Positions 16,896 to 26,063 are shown, numbered from the stretch's first letter. The stretch: DNA of 64,000 nucleotides from JBCCAG01 sp050331115 (GCA_050331115.1 JBHJHD010000048.1:33085-97084); one strand, 5' to 3'. Made by a program: numbers and translations. Notes: generated by a model from the sequence alone, not told the origin.

Positions 16896-18503
16896 TTATT
16901 CCCACTCAATTGTTCCGGGGGGCTTTGAAGTGACATCATAAACCACTCGGTTCACTCCGGCTACCTCATTGACGATACGAGTCGAAAGTCGTTCTAGCAG
17001 GTCATAAGGCACCCGAGACCAGTCCGCCGTCATGCCGTCTTCGCTGGAAATTAGCCGCAGCACGATGGGATAGGCGTAAGTGCGCTGATCTCCCATGACG
17101 CCAACGCTGCGCACGGGCAGAAGGACGGCGAACGCCTGCCAAAAGTCGTGGTACATCCCAGAATTGCTGATTTCTTCCCGCACGATGTAATCAGCCTCTC
17201 GCAGAATCCCTAGCCGCTCCTCGGTGACTTCTCCAATGATGCGAATGGCCAGCCCTGGGCCCGGGAAGGGGTGTCGCCGCACGATCTCCTCGGGTAGGCT
17301 AATGGAGCGCCCCACGCGACGCACTTCGTCCTTAAATAGCTTGCGCAGGGGCTCCACCAGCTTAAACCTCAAGTCCTTAGGCAGGCCGCCTACGTTATGG
17401 TGGCTCTTGATCTTGACGGCAACGCGCTCGCCCGTCTTCGGATCGACGTTGGTGTCCGCTGACTCGATGACGTCGGGGTAGAGCGTGCCTTGAGCAAGGT
17501 AGTCAAACGGTCCTAGATCTCGCGACTGCTCCTCAAACACGCGGATAAATTCATGGCCGATGCGCTTGCGCTTTTCCTCCGGGTCGGTCACGCCCCTCAC
17601 CTGATCAAGGAAGCGATCGCGGGCCCTAACGTGCACCACCGGGATGTGAAAGCGCTGCTCGAATAGCTCCACCAGCCTTTCGGGCTCGTCCTTGCGCATA
17701 AAGCCTTGGTCGATAAACATGCAGGTGAGCTGATCGCCAATAGCGCGATGCATGAGGAACGCCAGCGTAGATGAGTCTACGCCGCCAGAGAGGGCTAGCA
17801 GCACCCGCTTATCCCCAACCTTAGCCCGAACCTCGCGAATCGCTTCATCGACGAAGGCTTCCGTGGTCCAGGTGGGCTCGCAGCAGCAGACGTGATAGAC
17901 AAAATTGCGAATCAGCGCCCCGCCGCCCGTAGAGTGCACCACCTCGGGATGGAACTGAACCCCGTAGAGTCGGTTTTGGGGGTGGGCGATAGCCGCGCAG
18001 GGGGTATTGTCGGTGTGGGCAAGCTGTTCGAACCCGTCGGGCAGCCGCGTCACTGAGTCGCCGTGGCTCATCCACATGGTGGAGCCGTCAACTACATTGG
18101 TGAGCAGGTCCGTCGGATCGTCAATAAAAAGCGCTGCCTTGCCGTACTCACCCCGGTCCGCTTGACAGACGTCGCCACCGAGCTGCTGCACCATGAGCTG
18201 CATGCCGTAGCACACCCCTAAGACGGGAATGCCCAAAGTCCAAATCTCCGGGTCACAGTGCGGTGCTCCGGGGGCGTAAACCGAACTCGGCCCCCCCGAG
18301 AGAATAATGCCCTTAGGGCCAAGCTGCCGCAGCTGACTGGCTGACGTGCGGTAAGAGAGCACCTCTGAGTACACTTGAGTTTCTCGAATGCGGCGCGCAA
18401 TCAGCTCAGAATACTGGGAGCCAAAATCCAGAATGACGATCATCTGGCGGTTGATGGCCTTAGCGATCGCCTCTGAGGGCGACTGTTCGGTGTGTAGAGA
18501 CAC
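16896..18503 (-). CDS. guaA: GMP synthase (glutamine-hydrolysing)
   Basis: 535 residues converting XMP to GMP. The class I glutamine amidotransferase domain (~20-210) has the nucleophile in GVCYGMQL and the His/Glu pair in QFHPEV. The ATP-pyrophosphatase domain begins with the P-loop SGGVDSS (~235), and the GMP synthase C-terminal dimerisation domain ends in TIEWE. GTG at 18503 is the assigned start; a Met at residue 21 (MIVILDFGSQYS) is an alternative beginning exactly at the conserved core. Confidence 0.97.
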   Translation of the reverse strand: MSLHTEQSPSEAIAKAINRQMIVILDFGSQYSELIARRIRETQVYSEVLSYRTSASQLRQLGPKGIILSGGPSSVYAPGAPHCDPEIWTLGIPVLGVCYGMQLMVQQLGGDVCQADRGEYGKAALFIDDPTDLLTNVVDGSTMWMSHGDSVTRLPDGFEQLAHTDNTPCAAIAHPQNRLYGVQFHPEVVHSTGGGALIRNFVYHVCCCEPTWTTEAFVDEAIREVRAKVGDKRVLLALSGGVDSSTLAFLMHRAIGDQLTCMFIDQGFMRKDEPERLVELFEQRFHIPVVHVRARDRFLDQVRGVTDPEEKRKRIGHEFIRVFEEQSRDLGPFDYLAQGTLYPDVIESADTNVDPKTGERVAVKIKSHHNVGGLPKDLRFKLVEPLRKLFKDEVRRVGRSISLPEEIVRRHPFPGPGLAIRIIGEVTEERLGILREADYIVREEISNSGMYHDFWQAFAVLLPVRSVGVMGDQRTYAYPIVLRLISSEDGMTADWSRVPYDLLERLSTRIVNEVAGVNRVVYDVTSKPPGTIEWE

Positions 18504-18836
18504 GGGGTTACCTGCTGTGAGTAGATGGACAAAACCTAAGTCCGGTTAGTACAACGTGTGAGGGCTTAGTTAACTGTCGTCCTGTACAAGGGGCAGCCTG
18601 TACAAGAGGCGGCTAGACTGCACTGTATAGCCTGCAGGGCTCATACAGGCCCGAGGGGCTACAGGTTAGATCGCTAAACGCACTTTGGCCTGCAGTGAAA
18701 ATGCTGCAGAACCCCAATTAAGGCCTAGTGTGCTGGGTGAGCCAGATCGAATAAGTTGACTTGAGTACGCTATCTCAAACGCAGTGACAAAGCCTCTATC
18801 AAGTCTTTCCGATACAAAATTATGTATTAGATTAGC
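18504..18836. repeat. Intergenic region upstream of guaA with a 16-bp tandem duplication
   Basis: 333 bases with no gene. Two 16-base units beginning CCTGTACAAG lie back to back at 18581-18596 and 18597-18612. The end next to cbiD is AT-rich. The guaA promoter should be here, but I cannot fix it, and I see no purine riboswitch. Confidence 0.45.
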
Positions 18837-20006
18837 TTAGCAAACTTGGGGAAGAAGTGCGGCGGCGATTTCTCCGGTCACCACAATGTGGCGCTGTCGA
18901 TCGAAGAGCAGACAGCCCACCGGAACCCGCCGCTGGCCAAGCTGATAGATATAGTCACAGGAACGCTGCTCGACCCGCTCTGCGATGCGCCGATAGACCA
19001 CGTCGGCCCAGGTCTGGCCACAATCCGTTTCGCGGCGCTCGAGCCCCCGCAGGTAGCTCAGCGCCGCTTCCGCCGTAGCGCTGGCCAGCACGGCCTGCAC
19101 CCCAGGCATAGGCAGCCCAACCGCCGCGCTGTAGGCTGCAAGAATTTCTTGCCGTCCGTCCGCCAGATGGTGATGGGTGTGGAAGATTCCCCCCGCTAGC
19201 TTCAGCAGCTTGCCGTGGTACCCCAGCAAGAGTATGGACTCGATACCCTGAACCGCCGCCTCGACCAGCATCGGTCCAATCCAGTTGGCCGTTTTGAGCG
19301 ATCGCTCTGTCGAGATGCCGAGCCGCCGCGCTAGGTCCAGCCCGTTTTCCCCAATGCAAAGCACCACGCAGTCTCGATGGGGCGATTGCTGCAGGGCCTG
19401 GCGGTAGCGATCGAGCTGCTGGGGCGCGCTGAGGGGCTGGGCAATGCCGGAGGTGCCCAGCAGCGACAGGCCGTCCACGACGCCAAAAGCACTGTTGGAG
19501 GTGCGCTCCGCCAGTCTTCGGCCCTCCGGCAGGACTAGGATGACCTCGATGCGCTGGTCGGGCTGCAGCTGCGTCTTGAGGTTGGCGTTTAGCAGCCGCC
19601 GGGCATAGCTATAGATGGCCGGTGCCCCATCTGCCTGCTGCCCTAGACCCTCCCCCCCTAAAATCGCGATGGGTTCCGTTTGGTCGGGATCAGCCCAGCG
19701 GACCCGCGCCCAAATAGGGGTATCGCGGGTCAGGTCTAGGTTGTCCCCGGGCTGACTGCGGGTTATAGCCAGGGCAGAGGTGCTGTCCAGCCGCGCCACC
19801 TGCTCAATGGCAATGTCTACCGTTTGCGCGGGGTTAATGAGGTCAATGGGGACCGAGTCGATCGGGGCTGGGGCAACGGGGCCAGGGCCAGCGGATGCAG
19901 ATGCGATCGCCCCCGGGCTGGACTGCTGCAGCGACTTTAAGGCAGCCACCGCCGCCCCACAGGCAAACACGGGTAGGGTATAGCCTGAACCAGGAGATTG
20001 AATCAT
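18837..20006 (-). CDS. cbiD: Cobalt-precorrin-5B C(1)-methyltransferase
   Basis: 389 residues of the CbiD family, which methylates C1 in the anaerobic cobalamin pathway. The N-terminus SGYTLPVFACGAAVAALKSL is the cyanobacterial form of the family's glycine/alanine-rich start. Other blocks are PPEGRRLAERTSNSAFGV-like text (here LPEGRRLAERTSNSAFGVVD), the SLLGTSGIAQPLS loop and LLLGYHGKLLKLAGGIFHTHH. It is divergent from moaA. Cobalamin gene cbiB is 2.5 kb away, but the two do not form an operon. Confidence 0.92.
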   Translation of the reverse strand: MIQSPGSGYTLPVFACGAAVAALKSLQQSSPGAIASASAGPGPVAPAPIDSVPIDLINPAQTVDIAIEQVARLDSTSALAITRSQPGDNLDLTRDTPIWARVRWADPDQTEPIAILGGEGLGQQADGAPAIYSYARRLLNANLKTQLQPDQRIEVILVLPEGRRLAERTSNSAFGVVDGLSLLGTSGIAQPLSAPQQLDRYRQALQQSPHRDCVVLCIGENGLDLARRLGISTERSLKTANWIGPMLVEAAVQGIESILLLGYHGKLLKLAGGIFHTHHHLADGRQEILAAYSAAVGLPMPGVQAVLASATAEAALSYLRGLERRETDCGQTWADVVYRRIAERVEQRSCDYIYQLGQRRVPVGCLLFDRQRHIVVTGEIAAALLPQVC

Positions 20007-20027
20007 AAGCGGCCTGCGGGTCGGCGA

Positions 20028-20079
20028 GTGACTGGGGCGACTAACTGGGACGACTAACTGGGGCTACTGACTGGGGACA
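20028..20079. repeat. Four 13-bp tandem repeats between cbiD and moaA
   Basis: Four consecutive 13-base units of the form CTAACTGGGGCGA, with one to three changes each, occupy 20028-20079 in the 130-base gap between the divergent cbiD and moaA genes. Their position upstream of both genes makes a regulatory role possible, but slippage duplication is equally possible. Confidence 0.6.
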
Positions 20080-20136
20080 AGAGCGCTACAATCATCGAAA
20101 ATCAGCCGCCGTGTTGATGCTCCCCCCTACTCACCC

Positions 20137-21120
20137 ATGACCATCGACTACCTGCGCATCAGCCTCATCGATCGCTGTAACTTCCGCTGCCAGTACTGCA
20201 TGCCGGAGGGAGAGGCGATCGCCTACGCGGCGCGTCACGAATGGCTTAGCCTAAAGGAGCTGCTGCTCCTGCTTAGAGAAGTATTCATCCCCTGCGGGTT
20301 TACCCGATTTCGCCTCACCGGGGGAGAGCCGCTGCTGCGCCCCGACGTCGTTGAGGTGGTGCAGCAAATCGCTGCCCTGCCCCAAACCCAAGACCTGGCG
20401 ATGACCACCAACGGCTCCCGGCTGGCAGAGCTGGCCCCCGAACTCTACGCCGCAGGGCTGCGTCGCCTCAACATCAGCCTGGACTCCCTCAGGCCAGAGA
20501 CCTTCGCCCAGATTACCGGCGGCAAGAGCGAGCTGCGCTGGCAGCAGGTTTGGCAAGGCATTCAGGCGGCTCATCGGGTCGGCTTCACGCCGCTGAAGCT
20601 GAATGTAGTGGTCATTCCCGGCGTTAACGATAGGGAGGTGTTGGACCTAGCCGCGCTCACCCTAGAGCGGGAGTGGCACGTGCGGTTCATCGAATTTATG
20701 CCCATCGGCAACCCCGACCTGTTTGGCGAGCGCCAGTGGGTACCCTCTGAAATCCTGCGCCAGCAGATCCGTCAGCGGTGGGGCCTCACTACGGGCCAGG
20801 TGGCCGGCAACGGACCTGCCGACGTGTTTCAGATTCCCGGTGCACGGGGCACCGTCGGGTTCATCAGCCAGATGTCAGAGTGCTTTTGCGATCGCTGCAA
20901 CCGCATGCGGCTCTCGGCAGACGGCTGGCTACGGCCCTGCCTGCTGAATGAGGCGGACCAGCTCGATCTCAAGTCGGCCCTCAGGGCGGGGGTGCCAACG
21001 ATCGACCTAAGGGATCAAGTTAGGCACCTGATCCACATCAAGCCTGAAACCAACTTTAAGCAGCGGGAAAGCGGTACGGACGGGACCTATGGGCGCACTA
21101 TGTCCCAAATAGGCGGCTGA
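20137..21120 (+). CDS. moaA: GTP 3',8-cyclase (molybdenum cofactor synthesis)
   Basis: 327 residues of a radical SAM enzyme that converts GTP to 3',8-cyclo-GTP in the first step of molybdopterin synthesis. The N-terminal cluster motif is CNFRCQYC, the SAM-binding region includes TGGEPLLR, and the C-terminal cluster uses CFCDRCNRMRLSADG with a later Cys in LRPCLL. The chain ends in the required Gly-Gly. The N-terminus is about 10 residues shorter than many homologues, and no clear ribosome site precedes the ATG, so the start is provisional. No other moa gene is in the window. Confidence 0.95.
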   Translation: MTIDYLRISLIDRCNFRCQYCMPEGEAIAYAARHEWLSLKELLLLLREVFIPCGFTRFRLTGGEPLLRPDVVEVVQQIAALPQTQDLAMTTNGSRLAELAPELYAAGLRRLNISLDSLRPETFAQITGGKSELRWQQVWQGIQAAHRVGFTPLKLNVVVIPGVNDREVLDLAALTLEREWHVRFIEFMPIGNPDLFGERQWVPSEILRQQIRQRWGLTTGQVAGNGPADVFQIPGARGTVGFISQMSECFCDRCNRMRLSADGWLRPCLLNEADQLDLKSALRAGVPTIDLRDQVRHLIHIKPETNFKQRESGTDGTYGRTMSQIGG

Positions 21121-21167
21121 GCAACTGGCTTTTGCAAGCCCTCGACTGGCAATGGGCTACGCCTGCA

Positions 21168-21199
21168 CGCTACCCGCAATTAAAGTGCGGGCGGTAGCG
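21168..21199. terminator. Bidirectional hairpin between moaA and rpsD
   Basis: Arms 21168-21178 and 21186-21199 pair over about 11 bases with a small bulge and a 7-base AT loop. It lies between the converging ends of moaA and rpsD and could terminate either, although neither side has a long T-run. Confidence 0.5.
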
Positions 21200-21218
21200 G
21201 GGCGCAGCCAATCTAGCC

Positions 21219-21827
21219 TTAAGCCTGACGTGAGTAGTACTCCACCACCAGCAGCTCGTTGATCTGCAGTGCAATCCACTCGCGGTCGATAATGCCGTTC
21301 ACCTTGCCCTCTACCTTGGCCTTGTCAAACTCCAGGTGGTTGGGCAGGTTGGCTAGGCCGGGAAACTGTAGATTCGTCTGCACGAGCTCCTTCGAGCGAT
21401 CGCGATCGCGCACCGTAATTACATCTCCAGGACGACACTGGTAGCTGGGAATATCGACCCGGCGACCGTTGACCAAGATATGGCCATGGTTGACGAGCTG
21501 ACGCGCCGACGGGATGGTGGGAGCCATACCCAGGCGAAATATGGTGTTGTCTAGCCTCATCTCAAGCAGCTGCAGCAGCACCTGCCCCGTCGAGCCAGTG
21601 GCGCGGCGCGCTCGCTTCACGTAGCGCAGCAGCTGCCGCTCAGTCAAACCGTAATTGAAGCGCAGCTTTTGCTTTTCCTCAAGCCGCACTGCATACTCAG
21701 ACCGCTTGCGGCGGCCCTGGCCGTGCTGACCGGGGGGATACGCCCGGCGTGCAGTCTTGCGGGTCAGCCCCGGAAGCTCTCCCAGCCGGCGCACCACCCT
21801 AAGGCGGGGACCTCGATATCGCGACAT
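21219..21827 (-). CDS. rpsD: 30S ribosomal protein S4
   Basis: 202 residues with the classic start MSRYRGPRLRVVRRLGELPG, the central S4 RNA-binding domain (LEMRLDNTIFRLGMAPTI, QLVNHGHILVNGRRV) and the ending VVEYYSRQA. It nucleates 16S rRNA folding in the small subunit. A strong AGAGAGGAAGG ribosome site precedes the ATG. As usual in cyanobacteria it stands alone, outside the large ribosomal operon. Confidence 0.98.
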   Translation of the reverse strand: MSRYRGPRLRVVRRLGELPGLTRKTARRAYPPGQHGQGRRKRSEYAVRLEEKQKLRFNYGLTERQLLRYVKRARRATGSTGQVLLQLLEMRLDNTIFRLGMAPTIPSARQLVNHGHILVNGRRVDIPSYQCRPGDVITVRDRDRSKELVQTNLQFPGLANLPNHLEFDKAKVEGKVNGIIDREWIALQINELLVVEYYSRQA

Positions 21828-22179
21828 TAACCTTCCTCTCTAAGAATTCAAGCCCAAAACCCTAATTATACACAAGGTGCAGCAATTAAGGCATAGATTG
21901 GACTTTCTAATTTTAAGTGTGTTCTACTATACGAAAGATGAATCGCTGGAGCGATGGCGATCGCTTAAAACATCGTTAGGATGAGAAGCAAGCACAATAT
22001 GCTATTGTGGCTCAGCAGCTTGAGCACCGCTGTTTCGTTTGCTCTTAGTTTTTAAGGCTGCTTGCGCGTAATGGACGTCAGCCTTGAGCGTCGGACAAGC
22101 TCGCCGCATATGCTCAGCGCATCACGTGCTTAACTTATTTCGTAATTTAGAATTCAGGTTATCTCAGGATACTCAAGAC
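21828..22179. promoter_or_regulatory. Divergent promoter region of rpsD and the DUF4327 gene
   Basis: 352 AT-rich bases. On the minus strand a perfect TATAAT lies at 21865-21870, about 40 bases upstream of rpsD and its ribosome site; no good -35 is visible at 17 bases. Nothing else is supported on the plus side except AGGAT just ahead of the ATG at 22180. Confidence 0.5.
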
Positions 22180-22398
22180 ATGAACCACCCGGTTATTCAC
22201 CCGATGGTGAAATTTCAGCGGCAAGTGAAGTCGCTTGTTGACTCTACTGCCGTGAAAGGCTCAGATCAGCTGTGGAAAATTGCCCTGCTGTACGGCGACG
22301 ATTGGGCACACTGGAAAGCCGAGCTTTTGGAGTTCGGCTTCTCCATGCAGGACCCCATCGCAGACTTACTCTCGGTTGAGACTTGGGAAGACGAGTAG
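22180..22398 (+). CDS. DUF4327 family protein, 72 aa
   Basis: 72 residues starting MNHPVIHPMVKFQRQVKSLV and continuing with LWKIALLYGDDWAHWKAELL and SMQDPIADLLSVETWEDE. I recognise the conserved cyanobacterial DUF4327 pattern. It is small, soluble and of unknown function. ATG 22180 is preferred over upstream in-frame starts because it matches the family N-terminus. It converges on cbiB. Confidence 0.8.
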   Translation: MNHPVIHPMVKFQRQVKSLVDSTAVKGSDQLWKIALLYGDDWAHWKAELLEFGFSMQDPIADLLSVETWEDE

Positions 22399-22497
22399 TT
22401 TATCTCGTCAGTGCTCACATCGCCGGTGCCCACAGCAGGCTATCCACAGCAGCCTGCCCACAGGAGCGGCCTTAGGAAACCCTAGTTAGGCCAGTCG

Positions 22498-23481
22498 CTA
22501 GGTCAGCAAAAGCTGAGCTAATAAAAGACACCCAAGCCCTACTGCGAGCCAAAGTCCGATGCAGCGCCGCGTGAGCTGCATCGCCTGCCCAATCGTTTTG
22601 GGCGTAATAGGGGCCAAGGCATCGCCCAGCGTCGGCTTTGGTTTGGCAACGCCGCGATAGTAGTTCAGCCCGCCCACCTGCACGCCTAGGGCAACCGCAT
22701 AGGCACACTCGCTCCAGCCTGCGTTGGGGCTTGGGTCATGGACGGCATCTCGGCGGCAGCGCTGGATAACTTTGTTAAGGCGTCCTGACAGCAGCCCGAC
22801 GGTAATTACCGTCAGTCGGCAGGGCACCCAGGTGAGCAGGTCTTCCAGTTTGGCGCTACACCAGCCGAGGTCGGCATAGGGCGGCCTTTTGTAGCCCACC
22901 ATAGAGTCTAAGGTGCTGGCGGCTTTATAGCCCACCGCCATGGGCACACCGCCCAGCGGGGTTGCCATGCCAATCAGGCCGTAAAAAAGCGGGGCCATCA
23001 CCCCATCGGTGGCGTTTTCAGTCACCGTTTCGAGCACCGCGCGCAGGACTTCGGGCTCGCTGAGCTGCGCGGTGTCTCGGCCGACATAGCGACTGAGGCG
23101 ATCGCGGGCTGCCGGCAAATTGCCCTGGGCCAGGGGTGCAAGCACGTCGTTGGCGGCGGCGCGGAGGCTGCGGGCGGCGAGGCAGCTCGCCAACATAACG
23201 CCGTCGGTAATTAGGGCGACGACGGGATGGGCCGCCTCAGCCAGCCGATGAATACCCCAGCCGGCGGCGGCGCTCCCCAAGATGAGCCCTAGGGCCAGGC
23301 CTATCCCCGCCATGCGTTCCCCCGCGGGCGACAGCTTCAGCGCGAAAGTCCCTCTCACATATCGCTGAATTACCCAGCCCATCACCTGGACAGGGTGGAG
23401 CCAGCGCCAGGGGTCGCCAATGCCGTAGTCCAGCAGCGCCGCCGCTAACCATACGGTGGCAATAGATAGAGAGTCTGACAT
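22498..23481 (-). CDS. cbiB: Adenosylcobinamide-phosphate synthase
   Basis: 327-residue membrane enzyme (CbiB/CobD) that attaches aminopropanol phosphate to adenosylcobyric acid, late in cobalamin synthesis. Blocks present are LLDYGIGDPWRWLHPVQVMG, RYVGRDTAQL, ETVTENATDGVMAPLFYGL, the KAASTLDSMVGYK stretch and SPNAGWSECAYAVALGVQ. Four to five helices are predicted. A few of the family's charged loop motifs are the best support for the assignment. Confidence 0.94.
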   Translation of the reverse strand: MSDSLSIATVWLAAALLDYGIGDPWRWLHPVQVMGWVIQRYVRGTFALKLSPAGERMAGIGLALGLILGSAAAGWGIHRLAEAAHPVVALITDGVMLASCLAARSLRAAANDVLAPLAQGNLPAARDRLSRYVGRDTAQLSEPEVLRAVLETVTENATDGVMAPLFYGLIGMATPLGGVPMAVGYKAASTLDSMVGYKRPPYADLGWCSAKLEDLLTWVPCRLTVITVGLLSGRLNKVIQRCRRDAVHDPSPNAGWSECAYAVALGVQVGGLNYYRGVAKPKPTLGDALAPITPKTIGQAMQLTRRCIGLWLAVGLGCLLLAQLLLT

Positions 23482-23577
23482 ACCCGGGCCGCAAAAAGGC
23501 GATCGCTACCCCCATAGTTTACGCATCCAGGCTGAGTTAGGGTCCCCTATGGGGTTGCAGCGCCATCGACTAACGAT

Positions 23578-23591
23578 GTAAATTGCCTTAC
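23578..23591 (+). promoter_or_regulatory. Candidate NtcA box upstream of ureC
   Basis: GTAAATTGCCTTAC fits GTA-N8-TAC, the consensus of the nitrogen regulator NtcA, 122 bases before ureC. The nearest TATAGT-type -10 (23637-23642) is 45 bases downstream, further than the ~22 bases usual for NtcA-activated promoters. It is therefore a candidate only. The rest of the 23482-23712 gap shows nothing else. Confidence 0.35.
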
Positions 23592-23712
23592 TAATGAGGG
23601 CTCCATTTCAGGCAGGGAAAATAGAGCCGCAAACGATATAGTTTTGATACGCCTTCAGAATAATTTCGACGCGATCGCCTGACCGAGGCAATTCTACCAG
23701 CGAGAAATCTCT

Positions 23713-25422
23713 ATGAGCTACCGCATGAATCGCCGCGCCTACGCTGAAACCTACGGGCCCACCGTAGGCGATCGCGTCCGGCTGGCCGACACTGAGCTAA
23801 TCATTGAAGTAGAGGCAGACCATACCACCTACGGCGACGAGGTAAAGTTTGGCGGCGGCAAGGTGATTCGCGACGGCATGGGGCAATCGCCGATTTCTAG
23901 CGCCGACGGGGCCGTGGATACCGTGATCACCAACGCCCTGATCTTAGACTGGTGGGGCATCGTCAAGGCAGATGTCGGTATAAAAGAGGGCCGCATCGCC
24001 AAAATCGGTAAGGCGGGCAACCCCTACATTCAAGACAACGTTGACATTATTATTGGTCCTGGCACGGAGGCGATCGCCGGGGAAGGTATGATCCTCACCG
24101 CGGGCGGCATCGACGCCCACATCCACTTCATCTGCCCCCAGCAAATCGAAACGGCGATCGCTTCTGGGGTAACCACGATGATTGGCGGCGGCACCGGACC
24201 CGCTACGGGGACAAACGCCACCACCTGCACCCCCGGCCCTTGGAACATCCACCGCATGCTGCAGGCCGCCGATGCCTTTCCCCTCAACTTTGGCTTGTTG
24301 GGCAAGGGCAACAGCGCCCAGCCCCAGGGCCTGGTGGAGCAGGTGAGAGGAGGCGCACTAGGGCTAAAGCTGCACGAGGACTGGGGCACGACACCCGCCG
24401 CTATCGACACCTGCTTAGGCGTAGCCGATGAGTACGACGTGCAGGTGGCCATCCACACCGACACCCTCAACGAGTCCGGCTTTGTAGAGCATACCGTCGC
24501 CGCCTTTAAGAATCGGGCCATCCACACTTACCACACCGAAGGCGCAGGCGGCGGCCACGCCCCCGATATTATCAAGGTCTGCGGCGAGGCCAATGTGCTG
24601 CCGTCTTCCACCAACCCCACTCGTCCCTACACCACCAACACCCTAGAAGAGCACCTGGACATGCTCATGGTCTGCCACCACCTGGACCGGGGCATCCCTG
24701 AAGATGTAGCCTTCGCCGAATCCCGCATCCGCCGGGAGACCATCGCCGCCGAAGATATCTTGCACGACCTGGGGGCGTTCAGCATGATTGCCTCCGACTC
24801 CCAAGCCATGGGCCGCGTGGGGGAGGTGATCATTCGCACCTGGCAGACGGCCCACAAAATGAAGGTGCAGCGCGGTCCGCTGCCCGAGGACTCGGCACGC
24901 AACGACAACCACCGGGCCAAGCGCTACGTGGCTAAGTACACCATTAACCCAGCCCTCACCCACGGCATTGCCTCCCAGGTCGGCTCGGTAGAAGAAGGTA
25001 AGCTGGCGGACCTGTGCCTGTGGAAACCGGCATTTTTTGGCGTCAAGCCCGAGATTGTCATTAAAGGAGGGGCGATCGCCTGGGCGCAAATGGGTGACCC
25101 CAACGCCAGCATCCCCACCCCGCAGCCGGTGCACATGCGGCCCATGTTCGCCAGCTATGGAGGGGCGATCGCGGCGACGTCGATAAGCTTTATCTCCCAG
25201 GCGGCGGTGGAAGGCGGCGTAGCGGAGCGTATTGGTCTAGCTAAACCCGTTGTGGCGGTGTCGGGAACGCGCCAGATCAGTAAGGCGGACATGAAGCTGA
25301 ATGACTATTTACCTGAGATGGAGGTGGACCCGGAGACCTACGAGGTGCGTGCGGATGGGGAACTGCTCACCTGTGAACCAGCGGCGGTACTGCCCATGGC
25401 CCAGCGGTACTTTCTGTTTTAA
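23713..25422 (+). CDS. ureC: Urease subunit alpha
   Basis: 569 residues, full length for the catalytic urease subunit that hydrolyses urea to ammonia and carbamate. The nickel ligands are visible: HIHF, the carbamylated Lys in GALGLKLHEDWG, His in VAIHTDTLNESG, and the flap Cys/His in MVCHHLD. The other urease genes (ureA, ureB, ureD-G) are absent from the window, consistent with the scattered urease genes of many cyanobacteria. The last bases overlap a nuclease gene remnant on the other strand. Confidence 0.98.
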   Translation: MSYRMNRRAYAETYGPTVGDRVRLADTELIIEVEADHTTYGDEVKFGGGKVIRDGMGQSPISSADGAVDTVITNALILDWWGIVKADVGIKEGRIAKIGKAGNPYIQDNVDIIIGPGTEAIAGEGMILTAGGIDAHIHFICPQQIETAIASGVTTMIGGGTGPATGTNATTCTPGPWNIHRMLQAADAFPLNFGLLGKGNSAQPQGLVEQVRGGALGLKLHEDWGTTPAAIDTCLGVADEYDVQVAIHTDTLNESGFVEHTVAAFKNRAIHTYHTEGAGGGHAPDIIKVCGEANVLPSSTNPTRPYTTNTLEEHLDMLMVCHHLDRGIPEDVAFAESRIRRETIAAEDILHDLGAFSMIASDSQAMGRVGEVIIRTWQTAHKMKVQRGPLPEDSARNDNHRAKRYVAKYTINPALTHGIASQVGSVEEGKLADLCLWKPAFFGVKPEIVIKGGAIAWAQMGDPNASIPTPQPVHMRPMFASYGGAIAATSISFISQAAVEGGVAERIGLAKPVVAVSGTRQISKADMKLNDYLPEMEVDPETYEVRADGELLTCEPAAVLPMAQRYFLF

Positions 25423-25624
25423 GCTGGCCCGTTGTAAATTTGAAGCAGCCAGCGCCCGATGGCGCTAGTGCTTTCTGTTGCGGAGCGCTGTAGCGCTTCG
25501 CTCACCAATGCCATCTTCAGATTTGGTAAGACTTGCGAAGCGTCAATTCGGCCGCTGCGGCCCTCGGCAATTGCAAAAGTGATGACATCCTTACTCTGGC
25601 TGTTGACGACCCAGTATTCTTCAA
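25419..25624 (-). pseudogene. C-terminal remnant of a Uma2-family endonuclease gene (copy A)
   Basis: The minus strand encodes about 68 residues ending in a stop at 25419-25421: GVEEYWVVNSQSKDVITF, then VLPNLKMALVSEAL and AIGRWLLQIYNGPA. This is the C-terminal third of Uma2/DUF820-type PD-(D/E)XK proteins, abundant in cyanobacteria. The N-terminal catalytic part is missing; the frame runs into Kir channel sequence at about 25621. The related copy B is at 33674-33772. Confidence 0.7.
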
Positions 25625-25930
25625 CCCCAGACTGCGCAAATCTCGCGCCTCTAAAGCCCTCGTAGGCCGACGCTGCTTCATGCCAGCGACCTCACCCCAC
25701 CATAAGCCGCGCATCGTCACCCCGACGGCCAGTTCGACATTGCCCGCCTCGGCGTCTCGGCTACCCCTTGGAGCGATCTCTACCACTGGATGACGGTGCA
25801 GCCCTCACCGGTGTTCTTCGGCAGTGGCGCTATTTTTCTTGTTGACTAACGCCGTGGCTGCCGCAGCCTAATTGCTTGGCGGCGACCACATCACCAGCGC
25901 TCGCCCTGGCTTCTGGTGCGATCGCAGCCT
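25621..25930 (+). pseudogene. Degenerate 5' fragment of a Kir-type potassium channel gene
   Basis: From CAGACTGCGCAAATCT the DNA runs parallel to the intact channel gene at ~32690-32980: the RKSRAxxALxGxRCFxPxTSP and HKPRIVTP text, then SPWSDLYHW equivalents, and GGDHITSARPG near 25890. It carries frameshifts and in-frame stops and ends before the pore. It is a decayed second copy of the channel 7 kb downstream. Confidence 0.8.
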
Positions 25931-25983
25931 GCAGGCATTTTTTAAAAACAGAGTTCACGCGAGTCGAGCTGATTCTCAGCAGT

Positions 25984-26026
25984 CTTGAGCGAGAAGAGGG
26001 GGTTGAGCGCTCTCTTCTCGCTCAAG
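25984..26026. terminator. 15-bp perfect inverted repeat downstream of the di-haem gene
   Basis: Arms 25984-25998 and 26012-26026 are exact complements with a 13-base loop. It begins 38 bases past the stop of the minus-strand di-haem oxidoreductase gene and is its likely 3' end. There is no T-run on that strand. Confidence 0.55.
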
Positions 26027-26063
26027 CGTTCACGCGTGATGCAGCTACGCGATACCAACCGCC

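Noticed and set aside
16631..16939. ORFs of about 80-100 aa on both strands between guaA and mgdA
   Set aside because: They translate the three DnaA boxes and part of the guaA 3' end; no independent support.
18504..20136. Cobalamin riboswitch upstream of cbiD
   Set aside because: No B12-box-like conserved core was found near cbiD or cbiB; only short tandem repeats.
25459..25793. Plus-strand ORFs of 68-86 aa after ureC
   Set aside because: They are antisense or out-of-frame readings of the Uma2 remnant and the Kir channel pseudogene.
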